This document shows positions 18,997 through 27,708 of a stretch of 64,000 nt of DNA, piece by piece. The translations under genes were made by a program, and so were the position numbers. The notes under the pieces are model-generated. The model did not search any database, was not told the DNA's origin, and was given only the letters and a program-made list of their open reading frames with translations. The first letter of the stretch is position 1; every line of letters begins with the position of its first letter. Origin of the DNA: Paenibacillus sp. EZ-K15 (GTDB lineage: Bacteria; Bacillota; Bacilli; Paenibacillales; Paenibacillaceae); contig NZ_PDHM01000028.1 of NCBI RefSeq assembly GCF_002573715.1, forward strand, positions 1-64,000, read 5' to 3'.

Positions 18997-19692
18997 CTAG
19001 AACAGGCTTAACACCCAGTTCCAAATGCCACGGAACATATCCCACAAGAAGAAGCGGACCTCCGGTTCACTATCGCCTGCGTTCTTCGGAGCTTCCTCTT
19101 GGGAAGCATCGCCAGCCTCAGCAGAAACCGTTTGGATACCTGTGTCAACAGGCTGCGCCGCCGCATCCCCGCTGCCACCATCGATGAAACAAAGCGGCGG
19201 GAACAGGACACACCACCAGTTCTGCCCTTGACCTTCTCCTAAAGAAATCCGCAGCGCATCGTAATCGCCGGCCGGATACACCGTGCCCCCGTATAACTTC
19301 GTCGGGAACGGCACGACGCCAAGCTCTACGGTGTAATTGTACGTAATTCCCCTTTTCTTCAACTCTTCACCCACCAATTGACGGATTTCCGGTAGATGCT
19401 GCCGGGTTAATTCTTTGGCGTCTTCCAGGCTTTGCGGGTTCTCCAGCTGCAGGACCCAGAGCTGCATTTGCTCAACGACCGAATCACGGATCTCTCGTTT
19501 GACCAGCTGATCGGACGGGCTATCGGAATTCGCCAGAATGCGAAGTCGTATCGATTCCTCGGGGATCGGACCGCCAACAACGGAAGCATCAATCTGCTGT
19601 CCTTCCCAAGCCATAATGACCATAAACATACAGGATAAGAGCACCACCATTTTCTTCACGATAATACGGAGGGTTTCACTATAATTTTTCAT
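18997..19692 (-). CDS. spoIIR: Stage II sporulation protein R
   Basis: SpoIIR is secreted from the forespore into the intermembrane space and activates SpoIIGA in the mother cell, which then processes pro-SigE. The 231-residue protein has an N-terminal hydrophobic export segment (residues 13-30) and the family core IRLRILANSDSPSDQLVKRE, plus GQNWWCVLFPPLCF near residue 155. The C-terminal 50 residues are acidic and end in a hydrophobic WNWVLSLF. A forespore SigF-like promoter lies about 40 bp upstream. Confidence 0.95.
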   Translation of the reverse strand: MKNYSETLRIIVKKMVVLLSCMFMVIMAWEGQQIDASVVGGPIPEESIRLRILANSDSPSDQLVKREIRDSVVEQMQLWVLQLENPQSLEDAKELTRQHLPEIRQLVGEELKKRGITYNYTVELGVVPFPTKLYGGTVYPAGDYDALRISLGEGQGQNWWCVLFPPLCFIDGGSGDAAAQPVDTGIQTVSAEAGDASQEEAPKNAGDSEPEVRFFLWDMFRGIWNWVLSLF

Positions 19693-19733
19693 CTTGCCAG
19701 CCGCCTCTCTATGAACATCTCTATGATGCTATC

Positions 19734-19761
19734 AGTATGTCCGCCGGACAAAGATATAAAC
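19734..19761 (-). promoter_or_regulatory. Candidate SigF promoter of spoIIR
   Basis: The minus strand carries GTTTA (19757-19761), 14 bp, then GGACATACT (19734-19742). The -10 fits the SigF consensus GGNNANAHT exactly and the -35 matches GYATA at four of five positions. Position and biology agree, since spoIIR is SigF-transcribed in Bacillus. Confidence 0.5.
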
Positions 19762-19811
19762 GTAGAATCTAGCAATTGATATAAAAATCATAGATTGATG
19801 CAGCACGAACC

Positions 19812-19846
19812 AAAAAAAGATGCGACTCCCACGGGAATCGCATCTT
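19812..19846 (-). terminator. Terminator of the downstream SEDS gene
   Basis: A 13-bp stem (AGATGCGA.TCCC arms at 19818-19830 and 19833-19845) is followed on the minus strand by seven U residues. It lies about 90 bp after the gene's stop and upstream of spoIIR. Confidence 0.9.
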
Positions 19847-19932
19847 CGCCAAGATCGGTTATTCAGTTCATCTGATTTCCATATCCCACACTTTTTCGCT
19901 AGAGATAGGGCAATTATTGAGCTTCCCGCAAG

Positions 19933-21111
19933 TTACGCCTGCTTCGAAGCGGCCGGGCGATAGGCATGCGGATCCGGCATATCTTCCTCCACTTCCTGTC
20001 CATGCAGCTTCACGCTCATGGCGACCCCCAGACTGGCCATACTGATCACAAGGGAAGTCCCCCCGTAACTGATGAAGGGCAGCGTAATCCCGGTCAGCGG
20101 CATTAAGCCGATAAACATGCCGATGTTCTCGAAGATCTGATATAAGAACATGGCCACGACCCCTATAATAAGAAACGGCCCCGCACGTTCTCGGGATTCC
20201 AGGGAGATCAGGATCAGCCGATGGATCAGGATGAAATATAACAGAAGCAGGACGGAAGATCCGATAAAACCGAATTCCTCGGCAATCTGCACAAATATGG
20301 AATCGGAGTACGCATAAGGCACCCTGCCCGACTGGATCGACGATCCCTGCATGTAACCCTCGCCGCTCATGCCGCCCGAGGCGATGGCAAGCTTCGCATT
20401 CGTCGTATGGTAGCTTGCCTTGGCAGTTGCCTTCTCCGGATAGAGCCACGGATCAATCCGTTCCACCCAGTGCGGCTTCAAAATTTTCGATTCCAACATT
20501 TCATCATGATAATGAATATAGGCCTGAGCCCCACCGAAGGCTAAGCCTGCCACAAGCGCAAGCCCAATGAGCGCATGGGAGAACTTAACGTTCCCGATCC
20601 AGAGCAGCCCCAGCAAAATCACGACATAACTGAGCGCGTTACCCAAATCATTTTGGGCCATAACGAGCGCAAAAGGCACGAATGCCAAAAGTCCGATCGG
20701 AACAACGTCCTTCCAGAAAGACAGCAGCGGTTTGTTTTTGCGCACCAATACAAAAGAAAGGAAAATAATCAGGATCAGCTTGAACAATTCAGCAGGCTGT
20801 ATACTGAGTCCACCAATGTAAATCCAGCCTTGGGCGCCGTTGATATCCTTACCGATAAACATAACGAGAACCAAAACAGCTAATCCACCCAAGTAAATAT
20901 ATTTAGCATATTTAATCAACAACCGGTAATCCAGCAGGCTGATTCCGAAAAAAGCAATGAAACCGACAATGTAAAAGGCAATCATGCGGAGATGAGAGCC
21001 TTCGAATTTGGTGTCAACGGTTGTGCTGTATATCGACGTAATGCTGATGCCCATCATCAAAACCAGTACAAAAACAATAACGTAATCCAACTTCTTAAAT
21101 TTCTGAAGCAT
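19933..21111 (-). CDS. SEDS family cell-wall polymerase (RodA/FtsW/SpoVE-like), copy 1
   Basis: SEDS proteins polymerise lipid II into glycan strands, usually with a partner class B PBP. The 392-residue protein has about ten membrane segments. It carries the hallmark PLTGITLPFISYGGTSL near residue 355 and SGGMSGEGY before SDSIFVQIAEEFGF, whose Asp aligns with the catalytic Asp of RodA. The usual QPDLGTA is QNDLGNA here. It closely resembles the next gene, and both share the same 21-nt leader before the ATG. No PBP gene is adjacent, so the exact role (elongation, division or sporulation) is open. Confidence 0.92.
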   Translation of the reverse strand: MLQKFKKLDYVIVFVLVLMMGISITSIYSTTVDTKFEGSHLRMIAFYIVGFIAFFGISLLDYRLLIKYAKYIYLGGLAVLVLVMFIGKDINGAQGWIYIGGLSIQPAELFKLILIIFLSFVLVRKNKPLLSFWKDVVPIGLLAFVPFALVMAQNDLGNALSYVVILLGLLWIGNVKFSHALIGLALVAGLAFGGAQAYIHYHDEMLESKILKPHWVERIDPWLYPEKATAKASYHTTNAKLAIASGGMSGEGYMQGSSIQSGRVPYAYSDSIFVQIAEEFGFIGSSVLLLLYFILIHRLILISLESRERAGPFLIIGVVAMFLYQIFENIGMFIGLMPLTGITLPFISYGGTSLVISMASLGVAMSVKLHGQEVEEDMPDPHAYRPAASKQA

Positions 21112-21361
21112 TCTTTACGGTCCCCCTGTGCCCGGAGCTGTTAACCCCAACCCCCGGTTTGCCTATACAGGCATATAACGATTATTCGAAAAGAAAGTTT
21201 AACGCTGCTTATCGTTGATCCAGATGATATCCGTTAAAAAAAGTCTAAAGGCGACATTACAATGGAGCGTTTCAAGGAGCAGACCGTGCTTAGCCCCTAA
21301 TGAAATATTCTAAGAGATTTCCTCCACTAATACAATTCACGGACCCTTCTGTGGATACCAA

Positions 21362-21401
21362 CAAAAAATACAAAAGAGATGCTGCCTTCGATAGCATCTC
21401 T
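21362..21401 (-). terminator. Terminator of the upstream SEDS gene
   Basis: A perfect 9-bp stem (AGAGATGCT, 21375-21383, with 21393-21401) is followed on the minus strand by UUUGUAUUUUUU. It lies right after the stop at 21428, so the two SEDS genes are separate units. Confidence 0.88.
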
Positions 21402-21427
21402 GTTGGTTCTAAATCCGATAACGTAAA

Positions 21428-22615
21428 TCAAGCCTGTTTGGGTGGTGCAAAGCGGTTCGTTTGAGGATTAGGCATATCCTCCTCCACTTCCTGTCCATGC
21501 AGCTTCACACTCATGACAACCCCGAGACACGCCATGTTAATGATGAGTGATGTTCCGCCATAACTGATGAAGGGCAGCGTAATCCCTGTCAAAGGCATCA
21601 ACCCAATAAACATGCCGATATTCTCAAAGATTTGATACAGCAGCATGGCAACAATACCGATGATTAGAAACGGACCCGCTTTGTCCCGGCTTTCCAATGA
21701 AATCAAAATCATCCTGTGAATGAGTATGAAATATAACAACAACAGAACGGAAGAACCGATGAAGCCGTATTCCTCTGCAATTTGCACAAAAATCGAATCC
21801 GAATACGTATAAGGTACACGCGAGGATTGTACGGAGCTTCCCTGTAAGTACCCTTCTCCGCTCATACCGCCTGAAGCAATGGCCAACTTCGCATTGTTCG
21901 TATGATAACTCGCTTTCGGCGTTGCTTTTTCCGGTATCAGCCATGGGTCGATCCGTTCCATCCAGTGGCCGCGGCTCTCCATGATTTTCGATTCTTTGAT
22001 TTCATCATGATAGTGGATATAGGCCTGTGCTCCACCGAAAGCGATGCCTGCTACAAGCAGAAGCCCGATGAGAGCGTGCGAAAACTTCACATTCCCGATC
22101 CATAACAACCCAAGCAAGATGACAATATAACTTAGTCCATTACCCAAGTCATTCTGAACCATGACAACGGCAAACGGGATAAACGTCAAGAGCCCAATCG
22201 GTACAATGTCCCGCCAAAAGGACAACTTCGCTTTATTCTTACGGATAAGAACATAGGTGATAAATATGATCAGCACCAGCTTAAACAATTCCGCAGGTTG
22301 AAAATCCACGATACCGAGATTAATCCAACCTGTGGCATTGTTTTTGGTCTGGCCGATGAAGGAAGGCAGCAAAAGGGTTAATAACCCGCCGATGTATATA
22401 TGCAGTGCGTATTTATTCCATAACCGATAATCAATCAAACTCAACCCGAAAAAGGCTGCAAATCCGAGAATATAAAATATCCCCATCTTGATATGGTGTC
22501 TTTCGAATCCGGTGTTGTCGAGCGTGGCACTATATATCGATGTAATACTGACAACCATCAGCATCAACAGTACAAAAACGATAACAAAATCAATTTTCTT
22601 GAATTTCTGAAGCAT
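21428..22615 (-). CDS. SEDS family cell-wall polymerase (RodA/FtsW/SpoVE-like), copy 2
   Basis: A 395-residue paralogue of the neighbouring SEDS gene, alike along the full length by eye, with the same QNDLGNG, SGGMSGEGY, YSDSIFVQIAEEYGF and PLTGITLPFISYGGTSL motifs and the same C-terminal LHGQEVEEDMP. The start is ATG 22615 (MLQKFKKIDF), which aligns with copy 1 and follows GGGGGACC. A longer frame to 22660 merely translates the duplicated leader. Tandem duplication of promoter-leader-gene-terminator is likely. Confidence 0.92.
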   Translation of the reverse strand: MLQKFKKIDFVIVFVLLMLMVVSITSIYSATLDNTGFERHHIKMGIFYILGFAAFFGLSLIDYRLWNKYALHIYIGGLLTLLLPSFIGQTKNNATGWINLGIVDFQPAELFKLVLIIFITYVLIRKNKAKLSFWRDIVPIGLLTFIPFAVVMVQNDLGNGLSYIVILLGLLWIGNVKFSHALIGLLLVAGIAFGGAQAYIHYHDEIKESKIMESRGHWMERIDPWLIPEKATPKASYHTNNAKLAIASGGMSGEGYLQGSSVQSSRVPYTYSDSIFVQIAEEYGFIGSSVLLLLYFILIHRMILISLESRDKAGPFLIIGIVAMLLYQIFENIGMFIGLMPLTGITLPFISYGGTSLIINMACLGVVMSVKLHGQEVEEDMPNPQTNRFAPPKQA

Positions 22616-22748
22616 GCTTTGGTCCCCCTGTGCCCGGAGCTGTACACACTGATTTGCCAATTGAGGTAAGGTAACGATCTGAACGACAACAAACGTTTAA
22701 TCGGCTCAGCCCATCATCTATTTTAAAAGAAATCCACCCAGAACACAA

Positions 22749-23639
22749 TTAACGAGAAATTCCCAAGACATGCCTGTCAATCCCCGCCAAATCCGGCACC
22801 GTTACGATTTCCTTCCAGTGCCCTGCACTCCGCAGAAGCTCTGCCACATCCTCGGCTTGGCCCATACCCAGCTCAAAGGCGATCAGCCGCGGCGGCGCTG
22901 ACAGCAAGGGCAGCTGCGCCATCATGATCCGGTACGGGTTCAATCCGTCCGGTCCGCCATCCAATGCTGTTCGCGGCTCATAATCGCGGACTTCGGGCTG
23001 AAGTCCCTCAATATCCTCCGCCGGAATGTACGGTGGGTTGGAGACAAGGATGTCCGGGGCCATACCTGCGAATGGCTCCAGCAGATTCCCCTGCCGAAAC
23101 TCGACACCAGCGTTCAGCTGCTTTGCATTACGAGCAGCTACCTCCAGCGCATCCGGCGAAATATCGCTCGCCAGCAAACCCCATGCCGGCTCCTGCAATG
23201 CCAACGTAATGGCGATGGCCCCGCTACCTGTGCCGATGTCAATGGCCTGTAGCCTTTCATTCGATCGCAGAGTGAGCTCCCGTCCATATTTCAGCACCGC
23301 TTCCACGAGCAGCTCCGTTTCCGGACGCGGAATGAGAACCGCCGGCGTAACTTCAAACGGCCGGCCGTAAAATTCCTGTTCGCCGATAATATACTGCGCA
23401 GGAACACCTTGGGCTTTGCGATTGATCGCTTCTTCCAGAGCGTGGCGGCGGTCCGCCGGAAACGGATCCGCGAGTGCCATAAAATATGAGGTTCCCGACA
23501 ATCCCAGCACATGCTCCAGCAGCAGCTGCGCATTCCGCTGCGATTCCATTACCCGCAAGCCGTCTAAAAAAGAAGAAGCCTCCACAAAGGCTTCTCTTAT
23601 GCTGGGCTGCGGCGTCAATTCAAATATCGTCCGCTTCAA
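22749..23639 (-). CDS. prmC: Peptide chain release factor N5-glutamine methyltransferase
   Basis: PrmC methylates the Gln of the GGQ motif in release factors. The 296-residue protein has a helical N-terminal domain and a SAM-binding methyltransferase domain with AIDIGTGSGAIAI near residue 140 and the catalytic SNPPYIP near residue 200. It starts with TTG 23639, 9 nt after AAGGAG, which lies inside the end of prfA. The 4-nt gap shows tight coupling to its substrate gene. Confidence 0.97.
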   Translation of the reverse strand: MKRTIFELTPQPSIREAFVEASSFLDGLRVMESQRNAQLLLEHVLGLSGTSYFMALADPFPADRRHALEEAINRKAQGVPAQYIIGEQEFYGRPFEVTPAVLIPRPETELLVEAVLKYGRELTLRSNERLQAIDIGTGSGAIAITLALQEPAWGLLASDISPDALEVAARNAKQLNAGVEFRQGNLLEPFAGMAPDILVSNPPYIPAEDIEGLQPEVRDYEPRTALDGGPDGLNPYRIMMAQLPLLSAPPRLIAFELGMGQAEDVAELLRSAGHWKEIVTVPDLAGIDRHVLGISR

Positions 23640-23643
23640 AGCG

Positions 23644-24711
23644 TTATACTCCTTTTTCCATCAGTTCAGCCTGCTCCGCAAGGGTCAGCGCCGAAACGAT
23701 CTCTTCAATCTCCCCGTTCATCACTTGATCCAGCTTGTGAACGGTAAGTCCGATCCGGTGATCGGTTACACGGCTTTGCGGGAAGTTGTACGTACGGATC
23801 CGCTCACTGCGGTCACCTGTACCTACTTTGCTCTTCCGCTCACCGGCATACTTCGCTTCTTCCTCTTGGCGCATCATATCAAAGATACGGGCACGGAGCA
23901 CCTGCAGCGCCTTATCCTTATTGGAGTTCTGCGATTTGCCGTCTTGGCACGTAGCCACAATCCCCGTCGGGATATGCGTTACGCGTACCGCCGACTTGGT
24001 GGTGTTAACGGACTGACCGCCTGCACCACTGGAGCAGAAGGTATCCACGCGAATGTCCTTGTCATGGATTTCGATATCCACTTCTTCCGCCTCTGGCATG
24101 ACCGCCACCGTAGAGGTGGAGGTATGGATACGACCGCCGGATTCCGTAGCCGGAATACGCTGCACGCGGTGCGCGCCGCTCTCAAATTTCATTTTGCTGT
24201 AAGCGCCGCGACCATTAATCATGAAGATGACTTCCTTGAAGCCACCCAGATCGTTCGTGTTAACGTCCATCAGTTCAACCTTCCAGCCTTGGGTATCCGC
24301 ATAACGGGTATACATCCGGTACAGGTCGGAAGCAAACAGTGCCGCCTCGTCGCCGCCGGCTGCGCCACGAATCTCGATGATTACGTTCTTATCATCATTC
24401 GGATCCTTCGGCAGCAGCAAGATCCGAATCTTCTCCGCCAGCTCGCGCTCACGCTGGGTAAGCTCCTCGATCTCCATTTTCACCATTTCGCGCATGTCGT
24501 CATCCAACTTTTCGCCCTGCATGGTTTTGGCAGCTTCGAGCTCTTCAATTACATTTTTATATTCAACATAAGCCTCATAAGCAGGCTGTAAATCGGATTG
24601 TTCTTTGGAATAATCCCTGAGCTTCTTGGAGTCATTAGCGACATCGGGGTCGCACAACAGCTCACTTAACTTCTCGTAACGGTCCGCAAGGGATTGTAAT
24701 CGGTCCAACAA
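23644..24711 (-). CDS. prfA: Peptide chain release factor 1
   Basis: RF1 ends translation at UAA and UAG. The 355-residue protein has the GGQ motif in SGAGGQSVN near residue 230 and the anticodon-like region near residues 185-195. It appears to start at TTG 24711 (TTG TTG GAC), preceded by AGAGGTG. It forms an operon with prmC. Confidence 0.97.
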   Translation of the reverse strand: MLDRLQSLADRYEKLSELLCDPDVANDSKKLRDYSKEQSDLQPAYEAYVEYKNVIEELEAAKTMQGEKLDDDMREMVKMEIEELTQRERELAEKIRILLLPKDPNDDKNVIIEIRGAAGGDEAALFASDLYRMYTRYADTQGWKVELMDVNTNDLGGFKEVIFMINGRGAYSKMKFESGAHRVQRIPATESGGRIHTSTSTVAVMPEAEEVDIEIHDKDIRVDTFCSSGAGGQSVNTTKSAVRVTHIPTGIVATCQDGKSQNSNKDKALQVLRARIFDMMRQEEEAKYAGERKSKVGTGDRSERIRTYNFPQSRVTDHRIGLTVHKLDQVMNGEIEEIVSALTLAEQAELMEKGV

Positions 24712-24944
24712 AGGAATTCACCTCTCTAAGATATATTCCTGAAGATATGCCCTTTTGCACTCCATTTCGCATCCACAATGAAGTGTAAACGACTTTTTAT
24801 TTTACCATGAAACGACGTATTTGACTAGCAGGCAGTTGACCGGACTGAAAGGATCTCTCCCTTCAAATCTGGCTCCCATTCAGAGGGTGATCCACCTGTG
24901 CAGGGAGGGTCCAGCACTCCTCAGCTCAACACTATGATATCTTC

Positions 24945-24988
24945 AAAAAAACCACGGTCCCATGCACAAAGTGACATGGAGCCATGGC
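24945..24988 (-). terminator. Terminator of ychF
   Basis: A 13-bp imperfect stem (CATGG and CCATGG blocks, 24952-24964 with 24975-24987) is followed by seven U residues on the minus strand, 20 bp after the ychF stop. Confidence 0.8.
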
Positions 24989-25006
24989 CTTTGAATACTT
25001 CAATTC

Positions 25007-26107
25007 CTACACATTGAAACGGAAGTGCATCACATCGCCGTCATTCACAACGTACTCTTTGCCTTCCAGGCGAAGCTGTCCGCGTTCCTTCGCGCCGTTC
25101 ATCGATCCGGCCGCAACCAGATCATCGTAAGCTACGACCTCCGCACGGATAAAGCCGCGTTCGAAGTCGGTATGAATCACGCCTGCCGCTTGCGGAGCCT
25201 TCGTTCCTTTGCGGATCGTCCAGGCACGTACTTCCTGCACGCCTGCCGTAAAGTAGGTGTACAATCCCAGAAGACTGTAAGCCGCCTTGATCAGACGGTT
25301 CAACCCGGATTCCTCCAGCCCCAGCTCCTCAAGGAACATCGCTTTGTCCTCGCCCTCAAGCTCGGCAATCTCGGCTTCAACCTTCGCGCTGATCGGAACC
25401 ACGAGCGCGTTCTCCGCAGCGGCGAAATCACGAACCTGCTGCACGAAAGGATTGCTGTCGGCTTCCGTAACGCCGTCTTCGCTCAGGTTAGCCGCGTATA
25501 GCACCGGCTTCAATGTCAGCAGGTGCAAATCACGAACAATCAGCTTCTCATCGTCGCTCAGTTCCACGCTGCGTGCCGGTTGATCGTTGTAAAGGGCTTC
25601 CTTCAGGCGCTCCAGTAGTTCTACTTCCTGAGCATACTGCTTATTGCCGCCCTTCATGTTCTTCTTCGCGCGATCGATCCGCTTCTCCACGCTGTCGAGA
25701 TCCGCAAGGATCAGCTCCAGATTAATCGTCTGGATATCACTGACCGGGTTCACTTTACCGTCAACGTGGGTGATGTTCTCGTCCTCAAAGCAGCGAACAA
25801 CATGAACGATGGCATCCACTTCACGAATATGGGCAAGAAACTTGTTCCCGAGACCTTCCCCTTTGCTCGCCCCGCGAACCAAGCCCGCGATGTCCACGAA
25901 TTCAAAAGCGGTCGGTACCGTTTTGTTCGGCTGAACCAGTTCGGTCAGTTTGTTGAGGCGCTCATCCGGCACTTCTACGACACCGACGTTAGGATCAATC
26001 GTACAGAACGGATAGTTGGCCGATTCGGCGCCCGCTTGCGTGATCGCATTAAACAATGTTGATTTGCCAACGTTTGGCAAACCTACGATTCCTGCTTTTA
26101 AAGCCAT
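25007..26107 (-). CDS. ychF: Redox-regulated ATPase YchF
   Basis: YchF/OLA1 is an Obg-related P-loop protein that prefers ATP and binds ribosomes. The 366-residue protein has the P-loop GLPNVGKST (residues 9-17), switch region NYPFCTIDPNVG, DIAGLVRGASKGEGLG, a coiled-coil insert around residues 130-170 and a C-terminal TGS domain ending VMHFRFNV. It is transcribed alone, between fni and prfA. Confidence 0.97.
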   Translation of the reverse strand: MALKAGIVGLPNVGKSTLFNAITQAGAESANYPFCTIDPNVGVVEVPDERLNKLTELVQPNKTVPTAFEFVDIAGLVRGASKGEGLGNKFLAHIREVDAIVHVVRCFEDENITHVDGKVNPVSDIQTINLELILADLDSVEKRIDRAKKNMKGGNKQYAQEVELLERLKEALYNDQPARSVELSDDEKLIVRDLHLLTLKPVLYAANLSEDGVTEADSNPFVQQVRDFAAAENALVVPISAKVEAEIAELEGEDKAMFLEELGLEESGLNRLIKAAYSLLGLYTYFTAGVQEVRAWTIRKGTKAPQAAGVIHTDFERGFIRAEVVAYDDLVAAGSMNGAKERGQLRLEGKEYVVNDGDVMHFRFNV

Positions 26108-26291
26108 TTATGTGACAACTCCTTATCAGGTTTACTTCTTTATTTATAAGTATTACACAGCTTTGGTTCTTATCGCCGAAGCTACGAATTGCCAGCTAAA
26201 CAATCTTATTAATTATAGCAGATACCCGATAGACTTCAACACGAATATACTGCCATCGTTGAATGTGATCCGGGTCCATCACTCTGGCCAT

Positions 26292-27407
26292 TTATGCACG
26301 AATCAGCCGTTTGGTTGACTTCAGCGCATCGATATTCCCCGCGCCGATTCCGAACATCGCCGTCCGTAGCTCTAACTCCACCTGGGCAAGCCGCTGATCC
26401 AGCGCTTCCACCGATTCGACTGCCGAACCCAGGAGTCCACGCCCGAAGCCTGCCAGGTCGGCGCCAAGCGAGAGCGCTTTAGCCGCATCGACGCCACTCT
26501 GCAGCCCGCCGCTGCCGATAAGCGCACAGGTTGGCGCAGCTTCGCGCACCTCCACGATGCATTCCGCGGTAGGATTGCCCCAACCGGCGAAAGCTTCAGC
26601 CGCAGCGCGGCGAACCGGATCTTGGCTGCGGAATTTTTCAACCTGGCTCCATGAGGTACCGCCCGCACCTGCCACGTCGATGAAAGCCGCCCCGATATTC
26701 AGCAGGCTCCGCGCCGTTTCACCATCAATTCCCCAGCCAACTTCTTTAATGCCAACCGGTACCGAAAGCGTACGGCACAGATCCTCAATTCGCCCAAGCA
26801 AACAGCCAAACCGGGTATTTCCTTCCGGCTGAAACACCTCTTGAAGTCCGTTTAAATGAAGAACCAGCATGTCCGCACCCGCAATATCCACCGCCCGCTG
26901 ACAATCGTTAAGGCCAAAGCCATAGTTCAGCTGCACCGCTCCAAGGTTAGCGATAACCGGCACGCTCGGCGCACTCTCCCGGACACGAAAAGTAGAAGCA
27001 AGCTCTTCCTTCTCCACCGCGGCACGTACGGAGCCTACACCAAGTGCCCAGCCGCGCCGTTCCGCTGCTTCAGCCAAACGTCTATTGATCTCCCCGGTGG
27101 CCTTGCTTCCGCCAGTCATGGAGCTGATTAGAAATGGTGTGCGTACGGAAAAATCAAGAAATGTAGTGTCCAGCTTAATATCGTCAAAGTCGATTTCCGG
27201 CAGTGCGGAGTGACGGAAGCGGTAACGTTCAAAACCGGTGGTTACTCCCACAGAGCCTACTTCCTCATTCAAGCATAAGCGTACATGCTCTATTTTCCGC
27301 TCGCCCGTGGGCACTTCCGGCATCAGCCTGCCCTCAAGTTTTTCCAATCCTCTGCCTGAAATGGTTTCAGCAGGTTTACCCGCAGTCTCTTTATGTTCTG
27401 AATTCAT
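26292..27407 (-). CDS. fni: Type 2 isopentenyl-diphosphate delta-isomerase
   Basis: This FMN/NADPH-dependent enzyme interconverts IPP and DMAPP for isoprenoid synthesis. The 371-residue protein has the family features RKIEHV near the start, SSMTGG, GVGSVRAA, NLGAVQLNYG, HLNGLQEVFQPEG, VPVGIKEVGWG and the FMN phosphate site DVAGAGGTSW. ATG 27407 (MNSEHKETAG) follows AGGAGG by 6 nt; the longer frame starts with a GTG that lacks a ribosome site. It is monocistronic. Confidence 0.96.
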   Translation of the reverse strand: MNSEHKETAGKPAETISGRGLEKLEGRLMPEVPTGERKIEHVRLCLNEEVGSVGVTTGFERYRFRHSALPEIDFDDIKLDTTFLDFSVRTPFLISSMTGGSKATGEINRRLAEAAERRGWALGVGSVRAAVEKEELASTFRVRESAPSVPVIANLGAVQLNYGFGLNDCQRAVDIAGADMLVLHLNGLQEVFQPEGNTRFGCLLGRIEDLCRTLSVPVGIKEVGWGIDGETARSLLNIGAAFIDVAGAGGTSWSQVEKFRSQDPVRRAAAEAFAGWGNPTAECIVEVREAAPTCALIGSGGLQSGVDAAKALSLGADLAGFGRGLLGSAVESVEALDQRLAQVELELRTAMFGIGAGNIDALKSTKRLIRA

Positions 27408-27431
27408 CCCGTGCCTCCTTATCCACTTCAC

Positions 27432-27708
27432 TCATCCTTTAAATAACTATATATAAGCATATCATTGGCACCACAGATTGTCCCAGCTGCATGATATGTA
27501 CCTCTACAAGCTAAAATATAAACTCGGTGTTCACCCATTCTTACGCATGTATTGAACTAACAAACCTCTCGACTATCATTCTACCCTGGGATCTTAGGAA
27601 CAACCCGAAATCGAATACTATCCGAACTGCAGAAAATGGAGTGCGTCAGGACAGGTCATTCATGTTAATTAACGTTATACAACAGTAGCGATAGGAGGAT
27701 GGGCTATC
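27432..27708. other. Divergent intergenic region fni/PLD gene
   Basis: AT-rich region between divergently transcribed genes, expected to hold both promoters. No strong hairpins, and I cannot choose convincing promoter boxes. The ribosome site AGGAGG of the plus-strand gene is at 27693-27698. Confidence 0.4.

Noticed and set aside
23416..24591. 391-codon open frame on the plus strand
   Set aside because: Antisense to prfA and prmC, no motif.
26158..26195. Possible relative of the atp hairpin repeat between fni and ychF (AGCTTTGG ... CCGAAGCT)
   Set aside because: Only one imperfect copy with a different loop; too weak to call the same family.
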